In this document: in pieces, positions 1 to 7,933 of the stretch
Layout: every line of letters begins with the position of its first letter
How positions within the stretch are numbered: position 1 is the first letter of the stretch
Source of the DNA: Actinomycetes bacterium
GTDB taxonomy: Bacteria > Actinomycetota > Thermoleophilia > Solirubrobacterales > 70-9
DNA length: 30,776 nucleotides
Direction: 5' to 3'
Assembly: GCA_023436605.1 (NCBI GenBank)
Contig: JAEZIQ010000078.1
Location: 1 to 30,776, forward strand
The notes under the pieces: model-generated
Seen by the model: only the letters and a program-made list of their open reading frames with translations
What the model was told of the DNA's origin: nothing
Database searches by the model: none
Position numbers and translations under genes: made by a program

Positions 1-724
1 CCTCGTTGAAGCCGGCGCCGAGTTCACCTTCCGCGGCGGCAACCAGACGCTCGAAACCGAGTTCGTTCGCGCTTTCGGCGATCGCCTTGGCGGCCGCCTT
101 GACAAAACGGCTACGCCATTCGTCCACCCGGCCGTCGTAGGCCGAGACGTTCGACACTCCCCCGCCACCGACCGTGCCCTGCGGCCGGGCCGGGCCGCGG
201 TACTCGTGCCAGTCGCCCAGTTCGAGGTCGAAGGTCGATTCCTCGAGATCCTTGACTCTGCCGTCCCACCACTCGAGCAGCCGGATGCGGTCACCGCTGA
301 GCAGGACCAGGCCGGTTCGCTGCCCGCGGTCGATCACGTCGAGCATCGGCCAGACCACCGGGCCTGCATCGACGGTGACGTAGTCCTGACGCACCGGGAT
401 CTGGAAAGTCGTAAAGGAATTGACGCTGCCGCCAGCACCCAGGAAGAGGGCGACGCTGCGGCCGCGGTCGGCCGCCGACGCTGAAGTGATCCGCCTCTCG
501 GCCTCCGCGCACAGCTTCTTCACGGTCTGTTCCTTGCCGTGGTTGCCTTCGTGAAACCCGCATGCGTGGGCGAGGCCGTTCTTCAGGGCGATCGCCCAGG
601 CCGGCGTCTCGCTGCTGTTCGCCGGATCCCGTGGGTCCGTCCGGCAGAAGACCGAAAGCACCGGGCCCTCGGACTCCCTGTCGATCAGTTCCCGAAGCTC
701 CTCGATCCTCGTCTGGTTCTTCAT
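1..724 (-). CDS. eRF1-like (baeRF/VLRF1-type) domain protein, 3' end cut by window edge
   Basis: The frame is open from an ATG at 722-724 to the left edge, giving 241 codons without a stop, so the C-terminus is missing. The N-terminus has an 'LSVFCRTDP' strand, and the middle has 'GLVLLSGDRIRLLEWW', a beta-strand/turn pattern I associate with bacterial archaeo-eukaryotic release-factor-like families (baeRF, Vms1-like VLRF1). After it comes a glycine-rich loop, 'GTVGGGGVSN', then a long helix, roughly where eRF1 proteins carry the GGQ loop. Such proteins are thought to act on peptidyl-tRNA at ribosomes; that role is inferred here. It lies 45 bp downstream of the hypothetical gene at 770-1471 on the same strand and probably shares its transcript. 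The family assignment comes from pattern memory only. Confidence 0.6.
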   Translation of the reverse strand, partial: MKNQTRIEELRELIDRESEGPVLSVFCRTDPRDPANSSETPAWAIALKNGLAHACGFHEGNHGKEQTVKKLCAEAERRITSASAADRGRSVALFLGAGGSVNSFTTFQIPVRQDYVTVDAGPVVWPMLDVIDRGQRTGLVLLSGDRIRLLEWWDGRVKDLEESTFDLELGDWHEYRGPARPQGTVGGGGVSNVSAYDGRVDEWRSRFVKAAAKAIAESANELGFERLVAAAEGELGAGFNE

Positions 725-769
725 GGTCTGATCAAATCAAACCCGAAGAACCCCGTTGCAAAACCTTGA

Positions 770-1471
770 TCAGTTTTCTTCCGGTGCCTCTTCGTTTTCT
801 GGAGTCTCGATCTCGTAAAGGCTTTCCCGGGCGACCTCCCGGCCGCGGGAGGTCCAGAGGCGGATTTCGAGATAGGCGTCGTCGCCGTAATTCTTCAGCG
901 CGTCCGGAGCGATCAGAGTGAAGCGGTCGGCTTTGCCCCCCTGACCACCGAAGAGCGGGTCCTGGTCGACCGTGACTTCGTCGAGTTCGGCGGTCACGGC
1001 GAAAGCGTCGCGGACCAGGGAGCGACCCCAGACCAACGTCATCGACGCTTCGCGACCCTGCTCACCATGCCAGGTGCCGATCACTTCGTCCGAGATGTCG
1101 ATCGTCCAATCCGGGTTGTCGGCCGCGACTACGTCGGTGAAATCGGCCGAGGCCCTGAAGTCGGAGGGGTCGCCACCTTCGGGCTGAATGAAGCTGACGA
1201 AACCGAAGAGTTCGATCGGTTCGGGCTCGCCGCCCTCTTCCATGACCGCCTCGCTGTCGGCGGATACGGGGACCCAGACCCGCCCGCTCCAGGCCCGTTC
1301 GGGAAACCAGGTGAACTCGTCGGGGATCCGGGTTCCCTCCGGCAGGTCTTCGATCTCCGCGCAGGCTGCCTTGAACGCCGTTGCGAGGCGTTCGGCGAAA
1401 CGGCCGTGGGGGATGCCGTGGCGCGAGGCATCGGCGACGAAGCGGGGAAAGGGTCGATTGTCGATCGGCAT
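770..1471 (-). CDS. Hypothetical protein, 233 aa, possibly leaderless
   Basis: I do not recognise this family. The protein is acidic, soluble and has no signal peptide or membrane segment. It has a Trp/Pro-rich patch near residues 50-70 ('FTWFPERAWSGRVWVPV') and a C-terminal beta-rich part ending in a Glu-rich tail. Reality is supported by an open frame in good codon context, and by a TAGGCT box 6 nt before the ATG, which matches the leaderless pattern seen at six other genes here. It lies 36 bp after galT and 45 bp before the eRF1-like gene, all on the minus strand, so it may be read both from its own promoter and by readthrough. Confidence 0.7.
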   Translation of the reverse strand: MPIDNRPFPRFVADASRHGIPHGRFAERLATAFKAACAEIEDLPEGTRIPDEFTWFPERAWSGRVWVPVSADSEAVMEEGGEPEPIELFGFVSFIQPEGGDPSDFRASADFTDVVAADNPDWTIDISDEVIGTWHGEQGREASMTLVWGRSLVRDAFAVTAELDEVTVDQDPLFGGQGGKADRFTLIAPDALKNYGDDAYLEIRLWTSRGREVARESLYEIETPENEEAPEEN

Positions 1472-1477
1472 CGGAGC

Positions 1478-1483
1478 AGCCTA
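1478..1483 (-). promoter_or_regulatory. -10-like TAGGCT box for a leaderless start
   Basis: TAGGCT on the minus strand ends 6 nt before the ATG at 1471. It fits TANNNT at the spacing that would put the first transcribed base on the start codon. No convincing -35 element is visible. Confidence 0.4.
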
Positions 1484-1507
1484 TCCCGACAGCCGCATCT
1501 CGCTGCG

Positions 1508-2575
1508 CTAGATCACTTCACGGAGGGAGTTGGCGGCGGTTTCGGGGGTAACGATGTTGATGTCGACGCCGGTCGCCATTTCGAAAGCCGAAGCGGGTTC
1601 GAGGCGGGGGATCAGGTCGAGATGCCAGTGGAAATGCTCAACGCCCCGGGGTGCGGTCCTGACCCAGAGATTGAGCTGACACGGATTGCCGAAAAGGTCG
1701 GTCAAAGCCCGGACGGCGCGGCCCAGCATCGCGGCACCGCCCTCGTCCTCTTCGAAGCGGGCGGTCGGCCGCCGCGGGATCAGCCGCATCTCGTAGGGGT
1801 GGCGGGAGGCCCAGGGACAGACCAGGGCGACCTCCTCATCGATCGCGACCAGACGCTCGCCCCGCCGAATCTCCTCACGGAGGATCTCGCCGAGCAGGCT
1901 CGCCCCGGCGGTGCGTTCGCGGTAGGCACCAACCCTTTCGCGCTCGCGGGCGACCGAAGGCGGCACGAACTCCATCGCCCCGAGCTGGGCGTGGCTGTGT
2001 TCGAGCGAAGCGCCCGAGTCGGGACCCTGGTTGAGAATCAGCTGGACGTATGCCGAATCCTGATTGGCCCGCATCCGGCTGCGCCAGGTGGCGACAGCCG
2101 CCGCGAGTGACTCTTCCTCCAACTCGGCCAGTGAAGCGAGATGGTGAGGTGAGTTGATGATCACCTCGTGGCTGCCATGGGCGGGGCGGGAAGAGAACAT
2201 GTCCGGTTCCGAGCCCCGTCCCGAAGCGAGCAGCGGATCGGCCGGACTGGAGAAGGCACTTGATTCGGCCCCGGCCCGGTCGGCGACCTTGCGCTCGTTC
2301 TCGGCCCGGCCCTGGTCGCGGGGCAACACCGCCGGATAGAGGTTGGGAACCGTGCGGGTGACCCAGCCGGGAGTGTCCGCCTCTCCCCCGGCGGGACGGT
2401 CGGCCTCGACCTCGGGCGGCGTCGCCGTCTCGTTTCCTTCGCAAAACGGGCAACCCTGACGATCGTGCGGATGCCAGGCGCCGGGTTTGAAATCGTCGGG
2501 TCGCTCCGCCCGGCCCGGCGCGACCAGCACCCGGCCTCCGGTCAGCTGGTCGATTCTGACTTCAGGCGAGGCCAA
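1508..2575 (-). CDS. galT: Galactose-1-phosphate uridylyltransferase
   Basis: This enzyme of the Leloir pathway exchanges UMP between UDP-glucose and galactose-1-phosphate in the cytoplasm. The 355-aa product has the family N-terminus ('LTGGRVLVAPGRAERPDDF'), a CPFC zinc pair near residue 43, the HIT-type catalytic segment 'LEHSHAQLGA' (HxH-Q; many GalTs have HPHGQ), and the C-terminal 'HFHWHLDLIPR' zinc/nucleotide motif. The start is TTG at 2573-2575, because no ATG or GTG lies before the conserved N-terminus. It begins 8 bp after the slipin stop, so the two are co-transcribed. No galK or galE adjoins it. GalT-like enzymes acting on other sugar phosphates cannot be excluded. Confidence 0.9.
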   Translation of the reverse strand: MASPEVRIDQLTGGRVLVAPGRAERPDDFKPGAWHPHDRQGCPFCEGNETATPPEVEADRPAGGEADTPGWVTRTVPNLYPAVLPRDQGRAENERKVADRAGAESSAFSSPADPLLASGRGSEPDMFSSRPAHGSHEVIINSPHHLASLAELEEESLAAAVATWRSRMRANQDSAYVQLILNQGPDSGASLEHSHAQLGAMEFVPPSVARERERVGAYRERTAGASLLGEILREEIRRGERLVAIDEEVALVCPWASRHPYEMRLIPRRPTARFEEDEGGAAMLGRAVRALTDLFGNPCQLNLWVRTAPRGVEHFHWHLDLIPRLEPASAFEMATGVDINIVTPETAANSLREVI

Positions 2576-2583
2576 AGTGTCGG

Positions 2584-3426
2584 TCAGCTGGCCGGTGGCA
2601 GATCACCCGGAGTCGTTCCCCCGACGGTCGGCTTGATCCCGCCGTCCGAGGCCTTGTCCGGGTTGCCGATGTTGCCGACCGCCTGCTGGAAGGCGGAGAT
2701 CAGGTCCATCGGCAGCGGGAAGATCACGGTCGAGTTCTGGTTGCCACTGATCTCGAGCAGGGTCTGCAGGTAACGCAACTGGAGCGAAGCCGGGTTGCGA
2801 CTGATGATGTCGGCTGCGTCGGTGAGCTTCTCGGCCGCCTGATACTCGCCCTCGGAGTTGATGATCTTGGCTCGCCGCTCACGCTCGGCCTCGGCCTGCC
2901 GGGCCATCGCCCGCTGCATTGCCTCGGGGATCTCGACGTCCTTGATCTCGACCGTGGTGACCTTCACGCCCCACGGCTCGGTCTGCTCGTCGATGATCTT
3001 CTGCAGCGACTCGTTGAGCCGTTCCCGCTCGGCCAGGATCTCGTCGAGTTCGGCTTTGCCGAGCACCGCACGGAGCGAAGTCTGGGAGATCTGCGAGGTC
3101 GCGATCAGGTAGTTCTCGACGTCGGTGATCGCCCGGTTTGCGTCGATCACCCGGAAGTAACAGACCGCGTTGACCGAGGTGGGAACGTTGTCGCGGGTGA
3201 TCACTTCCTGCGGCGGGATGTTCAGGGTCACGGTTCGCAGGTCGATCTTGACCATGCGGTCGATGAAGGGAATCAGCAGGATCAGGCCCGGACCCTTCTG
3301 GTCGATCAGGCGGCCGAGCCGGAAGATGACACCGCGCTCGTACTCGCGAAGGATCTTGATCGCCGAGAACAGGACGATCAGGAAAAAGATCGCCAGGATC
3401 ACCAGCAGGGTTCCAACGACAGCCAT
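2584..3426 (-). CDS. Slipin, SPFH/band 7 membrane protein
   Basis: The 280-aa protein has one N-terminal hydrophobic segment (about residues 3-23). The stomatin/slipin core follows: 'EYERGVIFRLGRL', 'GPGLILLIPFID', 'RTVTLNIPPQEVITRDN', and a coiled helical stretch 'EAMQRAMARQAEAERERRA'. Family members form oligomeric scaffolds in membrane microdomains. The upstream neighbour is NfeD, the classic partner of slipins; only 2 bp separate the NfeD stop from this ATG, and a good Shine-Dalgarno (AAGGAGAG) lies inside the end of nfeD. The C-terminal 40 residues are Gly/Pro-rich and probably disordered. A role in membrane quality control with NfeD is inferred from the pairing. Confidence 0.9.
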   Translation of the reverse strand: MAVVGTLLVILAIFFLIVLFSAIKILREYERGVIFRLGRLIDQKGPGLILLIPFIDRMVKIDLRTVTLNIPPQEVITRDNVPTSVNAVCYFRVIDANRAITDVENYLIATSQISQTSLRAVLGKAELDEILAERERLNESLQKIIDEQTEPWGVKVTTVEIKDVEIPEAMQRAMARQAEAERERRAKIINSEGEYQAAEKLTDAADIISRNPASLQLRYLQTLLEISGNQNSTVIFPLPMDLISAFQQAVGNIGNPDKASDGGIKPTVGGTTPGDLPPAS

Positions 3427-3428
3427 GT

Positions 3429-4043
3429 CTAATTCTCTCCTTGATTGATTTCAGTCTTGGGGGCAACGACCAGAGTGAGGCCCTGGATTTCGAGGACCGT
3501 GATCCGGTCACCAACCCCGAGTCGGGCGTCCGGATCCGCGAGCCGGGCCTGCCACAGGCCGCCGTCTACGAAGACCTGGCCGTCCGGTCTCAAGGGGACC
3601 CGCACGTCGCCGTCCATGCCGACCAGATCCTCTGGGCCGTATCTGACCGGAGCGTCCCTGGTCACGCTGGCTCGCTCGATCACGAACAGCATGAAGAGGC
3701 CAAGCACGACTGACCCGATCGCCACCGCGGCGATCGAAGTCGGGTCGGTGTCGCGGTCGAACATCCAGATGCCCGAGGCGACCAGGGCGACGACCCCGGC
3801 AATTGAAAGCGGGCGATAGGCGTGGAAAGCGACGGCCGCGATGAAAAGGGCGATCGCCAGGAGCAGCAGGCCCATACCGGCCGCCGTGGGCCCGATGTCT
3901 ACCAGCCCGATCACACCGAATACCAGGGCGATGATCCCGAGGATCGCCGGGATGAATCCTCCCGGCGTGACCGCCTCGATACCGATCCCGGTCAGTCCGA
4001 GGATGACCAGAAGGTAAACGACTGTCGGATCGCTGATCTCCAC
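3429..4043 (-). CDS. NfeD-family membrane protein
   Basis: The 204-aa protein has three to five hydrophobic helices in the first 135 residues, including 'GGFIPAILGIIALVFGVIGL'. A soluble C-terminal domain of about 65 residues follows ('GMDGDVRVPLRPDGQVFVDG') with the spacing of the NfeD OB-fold. The serine-protease domain of long NfeD proteins is absent, so this is the short membrane type. It pairs with the slipin immediately downstream. The start is GTG at 4041-4043, with TACGCT 6 nt upstream matching the leaderless pattern. Function is inferred as assembly of slipin/NfeD membrane complexes. Confidence 0.87.
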   Translation of the reverse strand: MEISDPTVVYLLVILGLTGIGIEAVTPGGFIPAILGIIALVFGVIGLVDIGPTAAGMGLLLLAIALFIAAVAFHAYRPLSIAGVVALVASGIWMFDRDTDPTSIAAVAIGSVVLGLFMLFVIERASVTRDAPVRYGPEDLVGMDGDVRVPLRPDGQVFVDGGLWQARLADPDARLGVGDRITVLEIQGLTLVVAPKTEINQGEN

Positions 4044-4049
4044 GGTTCG

Positions 4050-4055
4050 AGCGTA
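4050..4055 (-). promoter_or_regulatory. -10-like TACGCT box upstream of nfeD
   Basis: TACGCT on the minus strand ends 6 nt before the GTG start at 4043 and fits TANNNT. It suggests that the nfeD-slipin-galT unit can start its own leaderless transcript despite lying just 42 bp after the tlpA-like gene. Confidence 0.4.
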
Positions 4056-4085
4056 TCGGTCCTGCGCAGTCGGCAGGCCGGAACG

Positions 4086-4676
4086 TCACTCAGTCCGGTC
4101 TTCGAGGGCGTGGGCGCGAATGTCGGCGATCAGTTCTTCGTTGTTCGTATAGGGGCCGGACTTAGTGTAAGTCAACTCGCCGTCGGCGTTGAAGAAAGCG
4201 GTGGCGGGGAGACCGTGCGTCGCATCGAGTTCATGGGTAATCACCTCATCGGGATCCTTGTAACTCGGGTAGGGAACCTGATGGGTGGAGAGGAACGTTT
4301 CGGCGGCGTCATCGTTGTCGGCCGAGTTGACCCCGAGGAAACCGACCTTTCTGCCCATGTTGGCCGCCACCTGCTGGAAATGCGGGAACTCGGCCCGGCA
4401 GGGACCACACCACGAAGCCCAGATATTGACCACCGCAGGAAAGCCCCGGAGCGAGCTGATCCGCTTGTTGAAAGCCTCCGGGCCACCCGGCAGGAGCTCG
4501 TTGCCCTGTTCGTAAAGGGAGGCCAGAGGAGCCGGCGCCCCCGCCAACTTCTTTGCATAGTCGGGAGCCGGAGACGGCTCCTCACCTTCGCCTCCACAAC
4601 CGGCGAGCAGAAGCCCGCCAAGCACAGTCAGGAGCAGGGTCAATAACAGAAGTTGTCGGTGAAACGCCGATTTCAT
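4086..4676 (-). CDS. TlpA/ResA-like thioredoxin lipoprotein
   Basis: The product has a lipoprotein signal peptide ending in the lipobox 'LLLAGC', a short Pro/Glu linker, and a thioredoxin fold with the active site 'WASWCGPCRAEFPHF'. The cis-Pro motif appears as 'HGLPATAFF'. Such membrane-anchored thiol-disulfide reductases act outside the membrane, often in cytochrome c maturation or disulfide repair. That would fit the ccm genes elsewhere in the window, but the link is inference. I chose the ATG at 4674-4676 (196 aa) because it gives a compact signal peptide; an in-frame ATG at 4715 would add 13 residues. Neither has a clear Shine-Dalgarno. Confidence 0.88.
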   Translation of the reverse strand: MKSAFHRQLLLLTLLLTVLGGLLLAGCGGEGEEPSPAPDYAKKLAGAPAPLASLYEQGNELLPGGPEAFNKRISSLRGFPAVVNIWASWCGPCRAEFPHFQQVAANMGRKVGFLGVNSADNDDAAETFLSTHQVPYPSYKDPDEVITHELDATHGLPATAFFNADGELTYTKSGPYTNNEELIADIRAHALEDRTE

Positions 4677-4703
4677 GCAAGTAGTGATTAAATACAGGCG
4701 TCC

Positions 4704-4723
4704 GATCCGCCGCATCGCGGATC
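4704..4723. promoter_or_regulatory. 7-bp inverted repeat between divergent genes
   Basis: GATCCGC and GCGGATC flank a 6-nt loop in the intergenic region between the minus-strand thioredoxin gene and the plus-strand helicase gene. The position would suit an operator. Only one copy is seen and such GC-rich repeats occur by chance. Confidence 0.25.
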
Positions 4724-4832
4724 ACGGAGGAAACCGACGACTGTCCGTCCAGCGTCGTCGTTGGGATCTTCAGTCACCTACTCATCCGGGCCGGGTGGAT
4801 ATCACGGGTTCGGAACACTTGCGAAGGCTAAG

Positions 4833-7523
4833 TTGGCCACGACTACTGCAGCACCCGCAACTTCTGCGGCGCCCTCAAAGAAAGACATCAAGCGCGCGTC
4901 CGAATTCGCGCGTGAACCACTCCTGCTGAATGGAGACGGGCCCGAGGCCCTGGTTCCGGGCACGGCCCGCCGTCGTGCCTTCGATTCCGCGATTGCCGAG
5001 CTCGATGCGGGCCGGACCGAGCCGTCGGTCGAGTGGCGCCGTAACTTCTCGCTGCTACTCGGTCTCGAGCGGCTGATCGGCGAAGAGCCGCCGACCCTCA
5101 AAGACGGGGCCGAACTCAACCCGCATCAGATCGATGCCCTGTCCGGAACCCTGACCGAGCTCCTGGCCGAGCAGCAGGTCAGCGCGATCGATGACGTCGA
5201 GACCCTCGAGGTACTCGAGGAGGAGGGGGACTCCGAAGCGCCGGATGCCGAACCCGCCGAGGATGAGGATTCGGAAGACGGCGAAGAAGCAGAGGGAGGC
5301 GAAGACGCCGAAGAGCTCGCCTCCGAAGTCCTGAACGAGATCGTCGACGAGGACGAGGAGCCCCAGGACTGGGAAGAGGCCTCCAGCGACAACGACCGCG
5401 AGGACGACGAAGTCGGGGAAGCTCCCGACGATCCCGGTGCCGCCCGCCGCTTCTGGTTCGAGCACGCGACCGGCGCCGGCAAGACCGTGGCGGCAGTCGG
5501 ATTCATCGAGGCGACCCGCACCGGCGGTGTCCTGATCCTCACCCACCGTCGCAACCTGGTCGACCAGTTCATCGGCGAGATTTCAGACCGTGGGTACAAG
5601 GACCGTCTACGGCCGCCCCTGCTCGACGGGCGCGACGAGGCCGACGGGCCGGTCACGGTCGAGACCTACCAGTGGTTCGTCCGCAACGCGAAGCGGGTCT
5701 CCAACGCCTGCTCGGTGATCATCTGCGACGAGGCCCATACCGCCCTCGGCGAAAAGACCTCGGCCTGCATCCGCTCGATGCCCGGCCCGGTGTACATCGG
5801 CATGACCGCGACCGGGGCCCTGATCGCCCGCCATGTCGCGGACCTCTTCCCCACCCAGACCTCGCGCTTCGACCTCGCCCAGGCCGCCCGCCGCGGCGTG
5901 ATCGCGCCGCTCCGCTGCCTGCGCATCCCGCCGGGACCGGGTGTCCGCACGATCGCCAAGGTGCCGCTCCGCAAGGGTGAGGTGGACCAGGACTTCGATC
6001 AGGAAGAACTGGCCAAGCTGCTCGACCAGGCGCCCTTCAACATGGCGATCGCCGACCTCTACAAGTCCCGCTTCCGCAAGGCCCCCGGGGTGCTCTACAC
6101 GGCCGGCGTCCAGCACGCCAAGAACGTCGCTGCCGCCTTCCAGGAGTTCGGCATCAACGCGAAGGCGGTCTCCGGTGAGACCCCGAAGCGCGAGCTTTCC
6201 GACACCCTGGCCGCCTTCGAGCGAGGCGAGGTCGACGTGCTCTGCAACGCGCAGCTCCTGGCCGAAGGCTGGAACTCGCCCCGGGCGACCATCTGCATGC
6301 ATCTGGCCCCGACCGCCTCGAAGCGGATCTACCAGCAGCGGGTCGGCCGAGTCACCCGTCGTTCGCCCAACAAGGAAGCCGGGCTGGTCATCGACTTCGT
6401 CCATCCGGCGACCACCCACGACGAATCGATCGTGACCCTGCACAGCCTGCTTGACCGTGACGTCTACCGTGGCGGCGCGATCGTGGTCGGTCCGGTTCGC
6501 CGGGGCCGCGGCCGCAAGGTCCGGGTCGAGCGCCGGATCGTGCCGGTCTCGGATGATCCGCAGCGCCGGATCGAGGTCCTCGAGCGCGACATCTGGCGGA
6601 TCGCGGTCGAGAACCTCGACTACGCCGAGCAGCATGTCTGGGCGGCTCTGGCCGGAGCCCGGGTGACCACCCAGGGCTGGCGCCGGGCCAAGGCGATGCT
6701 GCAGCACGACCGGACCAAGGAACTCCGTCGTCGTTACCTGCTTACCTGCGTCCAGCGCAACCGCAACGCCCAGCTCCGGATCAAGGCCCTCGGCGAGATC
6801 GCCAACCTGAAGGACGCCGAGGCGTTCGACGACGCGATCGACATCGTCGGCACCTGGGCCCGCGACGAGAAGCGGGCTGGCACCAAGGTCCTGCTGCAGG
6901 CCCTGGTCGACAAGCGGATCGGCCGTCGCGACCAGGCCCAGGCCTGGGTCTGGCGACTGGCTTCCTACACCCGCGAACTTCACGAGGAGTACGCGGTTCA
7001 GCGCTGGCCCGAAACGAAGCGGCTGCTCGGACTGCTGGTCAACTCGGCTGGCCGGGCCCACGGCAAGAACGCCCGCAAGCTGGTCCAGTCGGCCCGCAAG
7101 CAGGACCGCCGCCTCGCGGTCTCGCTGCTCGCCGCCGCGGTCGCCCACACGCCCGAAGGCGAAGAGGTTCTCCGTGGCGCCCGCATGCGGATGGCCAGGA
7201 AGCCCTCCGCCGTCGCCCGCGAGCTGCTCCGGAACTTCCCCAAGGGAAACAAGAAGCGCCGCCGCAAGAAGAACAAGAAGAAGGATCAGGAAAACCCGGA
7301 GGTCGAGAACACCGAGACCACGGAAACCACGGCAGAAGGCGAAGAGGCGGCCGAAGAGACTCCGGTCGAGGAGAGCGGGGACGCCTCAGAGACCGAAGAA
7401 ACCGAAGCGGACGAGGGCGAGCCCGAGACCGACGATGATGCCGACGGGGCCGACGCCGATGACGCCGACGATTCAGAGGAGCCTGAGGACGATGAGCCGG
7501 AACCTGAAGCGGATTCTGAGTAG
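4833..7523 (+). CDS. DEAD/DEAH-box superfamily 2 helicase with acidic insert and charged tails
   Basis: With the TTG at 4833 the protein has 896 aa. Motifs seen are a Q-motif-like 'LNPHQIDAL' (Gln near residue 99), Walker A 'ATGAGKT' (212-218), 'DEAH' (299-302), motif III 'MTATG' and motif VI 'QQRVGRVTR'. Residues 126-202 between the Q motif and Walker A are a Glu/Asp-rich low-complexity insert. After the helicase core come a helical region of about 270 residues, then a Lys/Arg block (nt 7246-7290) and an acidic tail to the end. The open frame reaches back to a TTG at 4761, but TTG 4833 has AAGG at 5-nt spacing. Resemblance to type III restriction/UvrB-like SF2 helicases does not define its substrate. 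It overlaps the next gene by 32 nt. Confidence 0.85.
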   Translation: MATTTAAPATSAAPSKKDIKRASEFAREPLLLNGDGPEALVPGTARRRAFDSAIAELDAGRTEPSVEWRRNFSLLLGLERLIGEEPPTLKDGAELNPHQIDALSGTLTELLAEQQVSAIDDVETLEVLEEEGDSEAPDAEPAEDEDSEDGEEAEGGEDAEELASEVLNEIVDEDEEPQDWEEASSDNDREDDEVGEAPDDPGAARRFWFEHATGAGKTVAAVGFIEATRTGGVLILTHRRNLVDQFIGEISDRGYKDRLRPPLLDGRDEADGPVTVETYQWFVRNAKRVSNACSVIICDEAHTALGEKTSACIRSMPGPVYIGMTATGALIARHVADLFPTQTSRFDLAQAARRGVIAPLRCLRIPPGPGVRTIAKVPLRKGEVDQDFDQEELAKLLDQAPFNMAIADLYKSRFRKAPGVLYTAGVQHAKNVAAAFQEFGINAKAVSGETPKRELSDTLAAFERGEVDVLCNAQLLAEGWNSPRATICMHLAPTASKRIYQQRVGRVTRRSPNKEAGLVIDFVHPATTHDESIVTLHSLLDRDVYRGGAIVVGPVRRGRGRKVRVERRIVPVSDDPQRRIEVLERDIWRIAVENLDYAEQHVWAALAGARVTTQGWRRAKAMLQHDRTKELRRRYLLTCVQRNRNAQLRIKALGEIANLKDAEAFDDAIDIVGTWARDEKRAGTKVLLQALVDKRIGRRDQAQAWVWRLASYTRELHEEYAVQRWPETKRLLGLLVNSAGRAHGKNARKLVQSARKQDRRLAVSLLAAAVAHTPEGEEVLRGARMRMARKPSAVARELLRNFPKGNKKRRRKKNKKKDQENPEVENTETTETTAEGEEAAEETPVEESGDASETEETEADEGEPETDDDADGADADDADDSEEPEDDEPEPEADSE

Positions 7524-7926
7524 CACTCTCGTCGCCGGCCTCCTTCTCGCTGGCTGCGGATCCGACAAGCAGGAGAGCGTGTCGGTCAACCTCGAAACCT
7601 TTACCTCCCCGGACGGAAACATCGGCTGCATCGCCGACGAGACCATGGTCCGCTGCGACATCAAGCACAAGACCTGGCGGGCCAAGCCGGACCCGAAGTG
7701 CGATCTCGATTACGGCAACGGCCTGACCCTTGCCGACGGCAAGGCCGAGCTGGTCTGCGCCGGTGACACGACCATCAACAACGGCCCAGATGTTGGACCC
7801 GGAATGATCAACATGGTCGGCCCGTTCGAGTGCTCGACCAGCGAATTCGGCGACACGATGCGCTGCGAGAACATGAATACCGGCAACGGTTTCGAGCTCT
7901 CGACCGAGAGCTACGAAACCTTCTAG
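7492..7926 (+). CDS. DUF6636-type lipoprotein
   Basis: The 144-aa product starts at ATG 7492-7494, inside the helicase C-terminus and in another frame, with GAGGA upstream. The N-terminus is a lipoprotein signal with the lipobox 'LLLAGCGSD'. The mature part carries 'FTSPDGNIGCI', 'VRCDIKHKTW', 'DLDYGNGLTL' and 'ELVCAGDT'. I recognise this Cys-patterned arrangement as DUF6636, common in Solirubrobacterales and relatives. There are six cysteines after the lipid-bearing one, probably paired in disulfides. Function is unknown. A longer open frame upstream in this phase (from 7174) is just the shadow of the helicase. Confidence 0.82.
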   Translation: MSRNLKRILSSTLVAGLLLAGCGSDKQESVSVNLETFTSPDGNIGCIADETMVRCDIKHKTWRAKPDPKCDLDYGNGLTLADGKAELVCAGDTTINNGPDVGPGMINMVGPFECSTSEFGDTMRCENMNTGNGFELSTESYETF

Positions 7927-7933
7927 CCGTTTC

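Noticed and set aside
1067..2110. A 347-codon plus-strand open frame across the hypothetical gene and galT
   Set aside because: It is antisense to galT and spans its 3' border; its composition is that of a mirror frame, and no ribosome site or family motif is present.
5607..7148. A 513-codon open frame antisense to the helicase gene
   Set aside because: It lies wholly opposite a gene with clear helicase motifs, its product is Gly/Asp/Arg/Val-rich with no domain, and such frames are expected from third-position GC bias.
7174..7491. A 106-residue N-terminal extension of the DUF6636 lipoprotein
   Set aside because: It is an Arg/Thr/Pro-rich shadow of the helicase tail, and a lipoprotein signal must be at the N-terminus.
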